DNA from: Allolobophora icterica
Lineage: Eukaryota; Annelida; Clitellata; Crassiclitellata; Lumbricidae
DNA length: 64,000 nt
Direction of reading: 5' to 3'
NCBI GenBank assembly: GCA_963556255.1
Contig: OY744614.1
Location: 37,867,054 to 37,931,053 of the forward strand
Part shown: positions 59,901-64,000 of the stretch, one piece after another
Layout of the letters: each line of letters begins with the position of its first letter
Numbering within the stretch: the first letter of the stretch is position 1
Program-made: the position numbers and the translations under genes
Notes under the pieces: generated by a model
Database searches by the model: none
Told to the model about the DNA's origin: nothing
Seen by the model: only the letters and a program-made list of their open reading frames with translations

Positions 59901-62900
59901 TTCACTAAGTGCTTGTGAATTAGCTGGTTCCCTTGACGTCACTCTTTGGGCGCTGTAGAAATCTCGAGATTACGATTAATTAGATCAGCGGTTCTCAACC
60001 TTTTGAGACTCAAGGACCACTTATAAATTTTGTGTCTCGGTCGCGGACCACCACTAAAAATATTATTGTGTCACTGGTGCACATATGCGACCCTATAAAA
60101 TTATAAATTTATATAAAATTGTAGTGTAAAGTAAGAAATTTGATAATATTAAATATTTTACTTATTATTTACTATTAATTTTAATATATATTTAAACAAC
60201 TTTTTTAATTGACAAAATTTGTTTGTTTGCATGCTTTTTCTTGTAAAAAGTGTAAATTGTAGGCCTTGCTCGCGGACCACCAGGAAGATGGCCACGGACC
60301 ACCAGTGGTCCTCGGACCACAGGTTGAGAACCGCTGACTTAGATCACAGTACATTGGGTTTGTAATATACGTGGTTTTACTGTCATTGTTTTTCAGACGT
60401 AACAGTGGCGAACATTTTCAGTGAAGTCAGTTCGAGCGTATCGTTTGTTGTTTTGGCTTCCATCATCTCCAAGTTAGACGTCACATCACTGCCAGACGAA
60501 GCGCTTCTGCCTTCATGCTCACCGGAACCTGACCCAGACAATGCCACAAGTCAACGAGTCTTTGAAGGAATTCTGACAAAGTTTGAGGCATCGGTTGACA
60601 TCTGTTCCAATGACATTGCGTTTGATTGGCTGTTCGTCAATTCCTTTGGAGTGGTGGTTTTCAATGTATCGCAGAATGGCTCTGCTTGCCATGACGGACA
60701 GTCATGTACGGTCAGCATCCAGGTAAGCAGTTCATGTGCTAGAATGTTCATCTGTGTAAGCAGTTCAGATGATATTTGAGTGTTCCTCCAGGTTAGCTGT
60801 TCAAGTAAGCAGTTCACGTGCTAGAATGTTCATCCATGTAAGCAGTTCACGTGATAATTGAGTGTTCATCCAGGTAAGCAGTTCTTATTCTAAAATGTTC
60901 ATCCGTGTAAGCAGTTCAGGTGATAATTGAGTGTTATCCAGGTTAGCAGTTCAGGTGATAATAAAGGGTTCATCCAGGTAAGCAGTTCATGTGCTAGAAT
61001 GTTCATCCATGTAAGCAGTTCAGGTGATAATAGACTTCGTATGGCAGGTGGTTATATACATGTAGTTTGCTGGCTGCTTTGGTCATTCTCTTTCAGCGTT
61101 CTAAGGTTTCTGCACTATTTATGTTGCAATTTCTGGAGCATTATATATTTCCTTCATCATCATCATCGTTGTCATCTTCTTTGTCATTATCATCATTGTT
61201 GTCATTCTTTGATCATGTAATCTATTCTTGTAGATTCTGTTGTTCTTTCATTAAGAAAATACATAATGCTCTCGTCAGAGGACCTGTAATAATGTCATAA
61301 GTTATGTATTGCTTTACACTAGGGATTGACCGGAAACCGTTTCGGATACTCGGTTCGGCCGGAAATCCCGTTTCCGGAAGTATTCGCCTCGGCAAATATT
61401 GTAGACGCAAATAGTTGCAAAAAATTTGTTTCTTTCAGAATTTATTTAATAAACTTACGTATATAAAATTATTAATGTTCAGCCTTAAAACAATTAAACA
61501 TCCATTGAATTCAATTCCATTTTCTTGAAATGTATTAGCTTCATCATCATGCTTCATCAAGCATATTCATTTTGACGAGGATTGAGGAAAGCTACAACAA
61601 CAGGAAAATTTGAAAATGTGAAGCTTCGCATATGGAACAAATGGTACCGGTTTGTTTCCGGTTTGTTTCCGGCAAATAGTTCATCCAAATACTCGGTTCC
61701 GGTTTCCGGTGGAAAATCTCTTTCCGGTCAATCCCTACTTGATACATTGTTATTATGTTTTGTTCAACCTTGGCTTGGAAGGGATTGAAATGCTGCAGCT
61801 GCTGTTAGACTGGGAATCGCTTTGTTTTTCAAAGAGTAACAGTTGCTCCGTACAACTGGATGAATTAGAATGATGTGTATTTCTGTTTAGGAGTATAGGT
61901 TTGATTCGGCTGGAACGTATTCTGTTTATGTCAATGCATCGAACAGCCGGAGCTCGGCGAGTGACCAGATGCAACTGGTGAGTTATGGGTCATGAGAACA
62001 CTTTAACAAACAGGTGCCTTGCATCATGTCCTGGGCAGTGGTGTAGTCCTAAAAAATGAAGTGGGGGAACGCCTGGAAATTGAAGTAGCAACTGTAGCAA
62101 AAAGTGCAATCTTGCAAGAATTTTGTATAGTGTGAGCGCTGCTATTTTTGAAACTGTTGAATGTAAAAAAATAACAAAAAAATTAATAAACACATATATA
62201 AATATATCTGCGAAACTGTGAAAGGCTCCAGTAAGTAAGCAGTTGAAACTGTGAGTCTTGAAGTCTTCTTTGTTCATTTATTTCAGCAGAAATGCTGCAA
62301 AATAGTGAGGGATCGCGTTCCCTCCCTGGAAAAAAGTGCGGGAACGGCGTTCCCCCGCGTTACCGCCCCACTACACCACTGGTCCTGGGTCATAAGTGGT
62401 TTATTTGCTGAACTTCATTTCATGGTTTGCTTTGCAGTTACTTAGGATTTTCCTGTAAAAGTGGTTATATTTTGCTTCTAACCACAGTAAAACATGCGGG
62501 GTATGACAGCCGATTGGTTATAGCACTTTTCGTATAGCCGAGTATGGGTTTGAGCCTCCTCTGAGACGGTTACCTTGTAGGAACTTGAGCAAGTCCTTTA
62601 CTCAAACACAATTGCTCAGTGCTATCAGTTGATGCTAGTTCATTAGATAGTTGTCTTTAATAAATGTGTAATAATAATAATAATGATAATGTGTTGACAG
62701 GTTTTAAAATCACAGAAATTTTTTTTCTTTGGTAATCTGTTAAGTTCAATGTCTGGTCAATAACAGTTACAATTTTTTACATCAGTAATTATTTGAATAA
62801 TTTATTCAATAGAATAACTAATTTGCATTTGCATTTGAAGTATGCATTTGAAATGAGGTAAAACTCATGCGTATGTACTTTTATTTCGATATATTGTAGT

Positions 62901-64000
62901 TATTCTGATCTGGTGGGAATGTTGTTCTAGATGGTTGTTTCGCCTGGAGTTGAAAACATGACGCTTGCCATGCAAACACCTGTTGGGGTTCGTGGAGAGC
63001 AGGTCAACATCCTCGTCTCCATGATAGCGAGCCTGCTTCCAAGGATGGTTGCTGTGATTGACTTTGGAGATGGAATGGTGCGCCAGTTTGGCTTCCAATG
63101 CAGATACCAAGAATGTTACGAAGACAGAGAAGATGATCAAGTGGAAGGAAGTAATCCTGACGATGCAGTTACTTCAGAAACTGTCACGTCTGCCGTGACA
63201 ACAGGCGTGGCGTCGTCTGTGGAAACCCCTGTGGCTGATGACACGGACGGGGATGACCTGGAGATAATGGAAACATACAGTTACAGCCACGACTGTAAAC
63301 TGATGTTCGAAGTCAGCCACATATACACGGAGGAAGGCGTTTTTCAGCCAACAGTCTTGGTTGGTGACGGTTTTAGTAACGCCTCGGTGGCTCTCGACGG
63401 TTTCCTGATGATAGCAAATAAGCTGAAGTCGGTTGTGATTCATAGTCACGGGTCGACCAAAGCCGTCGGTCACAACGTAAGTTTCACGGCCATCACTGAG
63501 GCGCCTTCTAAGTTTGTCTCATACTTTTGGCAGATATCCAGGGAAGACTCAACGATTGTCTTAGAGCATCAGACAAACCACTCTGTCCTGTATTATGTAT
63601 TTCTTGAACCGGGACAGTTTGAGGTTCAGGTGAATGCTAGTAACCCCGTGGATTCTGTGTTTGTCGTGTCGAACGTAGTCATCGAAGCACCTATCGAAAA
63701 TCTACAGATCTCGTGTTCTCCTTTTAAGTACGTCGCTATCTACCAGCAGATCAACTGTTCGGCTACGGTGGATGGTGGCACAAATGTCGACTTCAAGTGG
63801 AGTTTTCGCAACACGTCCAACGGCTGGACACGATCGAGAAACATGGGCTTGTTATCAAACGCCGTTTATCGCTTTTTCTCACTTGGCTCGTATTCTGTGT
63901 CTGTCAATGCTTCCAACTCCATTGGGTGGATATCTGGATACCTGCCGTACACGGTCGTTGTCTTGGAACCAGTGTCGAACCTGTGGAGTTCGTTGCCTCC
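56789..64000 (+). CDS. Polycystin-1-like gene, 5' part (WSC domain, PKD repeats); runs off the window
   Basis: Seven exons join in frame: 56789-56936, 57314-57409, 57696-57922, 58469-58615, 60397-60722, 61891-61977 and 62931-64000 (open at the window end). The first two encode a WSC domain (N-G-S-W-Y-I-G-C-Y-Q, C-G-R-Q-C-L-D-L, S-N-G-C-L-C-S-N). Later exons hold at least four PKD-type Ig-like repeats, with V-I-D-F-G-D-G, V-S-H-I-Y-T-E-E-G-V-F and the recurring Y-S-V-x-V-N-A-S-N strand. WSC followed by PKD repeats is the N-terminal architecture of polycystin-1, a very large membrane receptor of sensory cilia; sea urchin sperm REJ proteins belong to the same superfamily. Many N-x-S/T sites fit an extracellular protein. 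The start is not in view: the first exon begins in mid-codon after TTTTGTTGCAG. The first junction needs a GC donor at 56937. Confidence 0.85.
57314..57409 (+). CDS. Polycystin-like exon: WSC domain, second half
   Basis: It encodes F-K-F-T-A-I-Y-S-N-G-C-L-C-S-N-N and a helix ending Q-A-S-C-N-L, then AC|GTAAGT. The paired cysteines C-L-C are those of the WSC fold. Confidence 0.8.
58765..59181. mobile_element. hAT MITE, TAGGGGTCCACCGG ends
   Basis: The left end TAGGGGTCCACCGG is matched by CCGGTGGACCCCTA on the right. A perfect 8-bp duplication CTACTAAT flanks it (58757-58764 and 59182-59189). A relative at 61320-61737 shares the GGAAATCCCGTTTCCGGAAG word. It is intronic in the polycystin-like gene. 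Confidence 0.92.
59500..59982 (+). pseudogene. LINE 3' end in polycystin-like intron
   Basis: The frame 59581-59784 reads F-I-S-I-A-V-P-P-S-W-N-K-L-L-P and F-H-S-K-L-K-T-L-L-F, the C terminus of a CR1/L2-type polymerase. The 3' end is TGGGCGCTGTAGAAATCTCG then AGATTACGATTA, like the dispersed repeat tails elsewhere. Confidence 0.75.
59986..60336. mobile_element. hAT-like MITE, CAGCGGTTCTCAACC ends
   Basis: The ends CAGCGGTTCTCAACC and GGTTGAGAACCGCTG are perfect inverted repeats. The flanks AATTAGAT and ACTTAGAT match at 7 of 8 positions. A truncated relative lies at about 3062-3145 (shared CTTGCTCGCGGACCACCAGG). Confidence 0.9.
60723..61022. repeat. Minisatellite containing repeated 5' splice donors
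   Basis: It starts exactly at the exon donor (CCAG|GTAAGCAGTTC). About ten copies of GTAAGCAGTTC or GTTAGCAGTTC alternate with two spacers (ATGTGCTAGAATGTTCATC and AGGTGATAATTGAGTGTTCATC), giving a ~66-bp higher-order unit. Three copies keep the exon-like CCAG|GTAAGC context. Confidence 0.88.
61320..61737. mobile_element. hAT MITE, second copy of the 58765 family
   Basis: TAGGGATTGACCGG on the left and CCGGTCAATCCCTA on the right form perfect inverted ends. The flanks CTTTACAC and CTTGATAC match at 6 of 8 positions. The inner half resembles 58765-59181. Confidence 0.85.
62036..62381. mobile_element. hAT-like MITE, 346 bp
   Basis: CAGTGGTGTAGT and ACTACACCACTG are perfect inverted ends, flanked by a perfect 8-bp duplication GTCCTGGG (62028-62035 and 62382-62389). 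It is intronic in the polycystin-like gene. Confidence 0.92.
62497..62690 (+). mobile_element. tRNA-derived SINE, family 2
   Basis: The head has GATTGGTTATAGCACTTTTC and GGGTTTGAGCCTCC (B box). The core is GGAACTTGAGCAAGTCCTT and TTGCTCAGTGCTATCAGTTG, and the 3' tail is (AAT)n. Confidence 0.78.
62931..64000 (+). CDS. Polycystin-like exon: PKD repeats, open at the window end
   Basis: More than 356 codons without a stop after GTTGTTCTAG|. The first PKD repeat (V-I-D-F-G-D-G) is interrupted by an acidic Ser/Thr-rich insert of about 45 residues (about 63110-63270) between its first strands and the V-S-H-I-Y strand. Two more repeats follow (F-W-Q-I-S, then Y-Y-V-F-L-E-P-G; F-K-W-S-F-R-N, then Y-R-F-F-S-L-G-S-Y). 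A single long exon for several repeats is common in this family. Confidence 0.88.
   Translation, partial: MVVSPGVENMTLAMQTPVGVRGEQVNILVSMIASLLPRMVAVIDFGDGMVRQFGFQCRYQECYEDREDDQVEGSNPDDAVTSETVTSAVTTGVASSVETPVADDTDGDDLEIMETYSYSHDCKLMFEVSHIYTEEGVFQPTVLVGDGFSNASVALDGFLMIANKLKSVVIHSHGSTKAVGHNVSFTAITEAPSKFVSYFWQISREDSTIVLEHQTNHSVLYYVFLEPGQFEVQVNASNPVDSVFVVSNVVIEAPIENLQISCSPFKYVAIYQQINCSATVDGGTNVDFKWSFRNTSNGWTRSRNMGLLSNAVYRFFSLGSYSVSVNASNSIGWISGYLPYTVVVLEPVSNLWSSLP

Overview
This is a window of animal nuclear DNA: AT-rich, split genes with GT-AG introns, and roughly half repeats. Several signs point to a marine deuterostome, most likely an echinoderm. These are a Gmr1-type Ty3/gypsy element (a group described from deuterostomes), tRNA-derived SINEs, LINE 3' ends with GCGCTATATAAAT-like tails, very frequent TAGGCCTA words, a PKD1/REJ-type gene and a RIPK1-like kinase with RHIM and death domain. 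The species call is inference; no ribosomal or mitochondrial marker is present.

Layout. 1-12.9 kb has no gene I can support. It holds a 2.8-kb hAT-type element (2178-4977) with nested insertions, LINE scraps, SINEs and long microsatellites. 12.9-17.8 kb is a carbohydrate sulfotransferase-like locus on the + strand: a signal-anchor exon at 12944-13022 and a C-terminal catalytic exon at 17031-17809. Part of the catalytic core (the 5'-PSB loop) is not visible and the 3' end stops at a microsatellite, so the locus may be broken. 19.1-26.4 kb is a small hAT-like element split by an intact 6988-bp Gmr1-like LTR retrotransposon (- strand) with apparently identical LTRs. 26.4-33.4 kb is repeats, including a second copy of the sulfotransferase first exon interrupted by a MITE. 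33.9-38.4 kb (-) is a two-exon gene for a 175-residue charged repeat protein of unknown function; its intron carries many copies of the 14-mer GTTAGGGACGTGAC. 39.6-41.0 kb is a decayed LINE.

42.8-54.3 kb (-) is the most informative gene: a RIPK-family kinase of about 900 codons in at least ten exons, ordered kinase domain, low-complexity linker, RHIM, death domain. Its first visible intron contains a 2.75-kb foldback element with ~0.9-kb inverted arms. 56.8-64.0 kb (+) is the 5' part of a polycystin-1-like gene (WSC domain, then PKD repeats) that runs off the window. The RIPK-like and polycystin-like genes are divergently transcribed; I see no functional link between them.

The repeat landscape is dominated by short nonautonomous elements with 8-bp target duplications (hAT hallmarks), at least fourteen of which can be delimited to the base. 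Two unrelated genes also show tandem amplification of a 5' splice donor immediately after an exon (13022-13161 and 60723-61022). Splice junctions were worked out by hand from reading frame, phase and GT/GC-AG signals; no transcript data were available.
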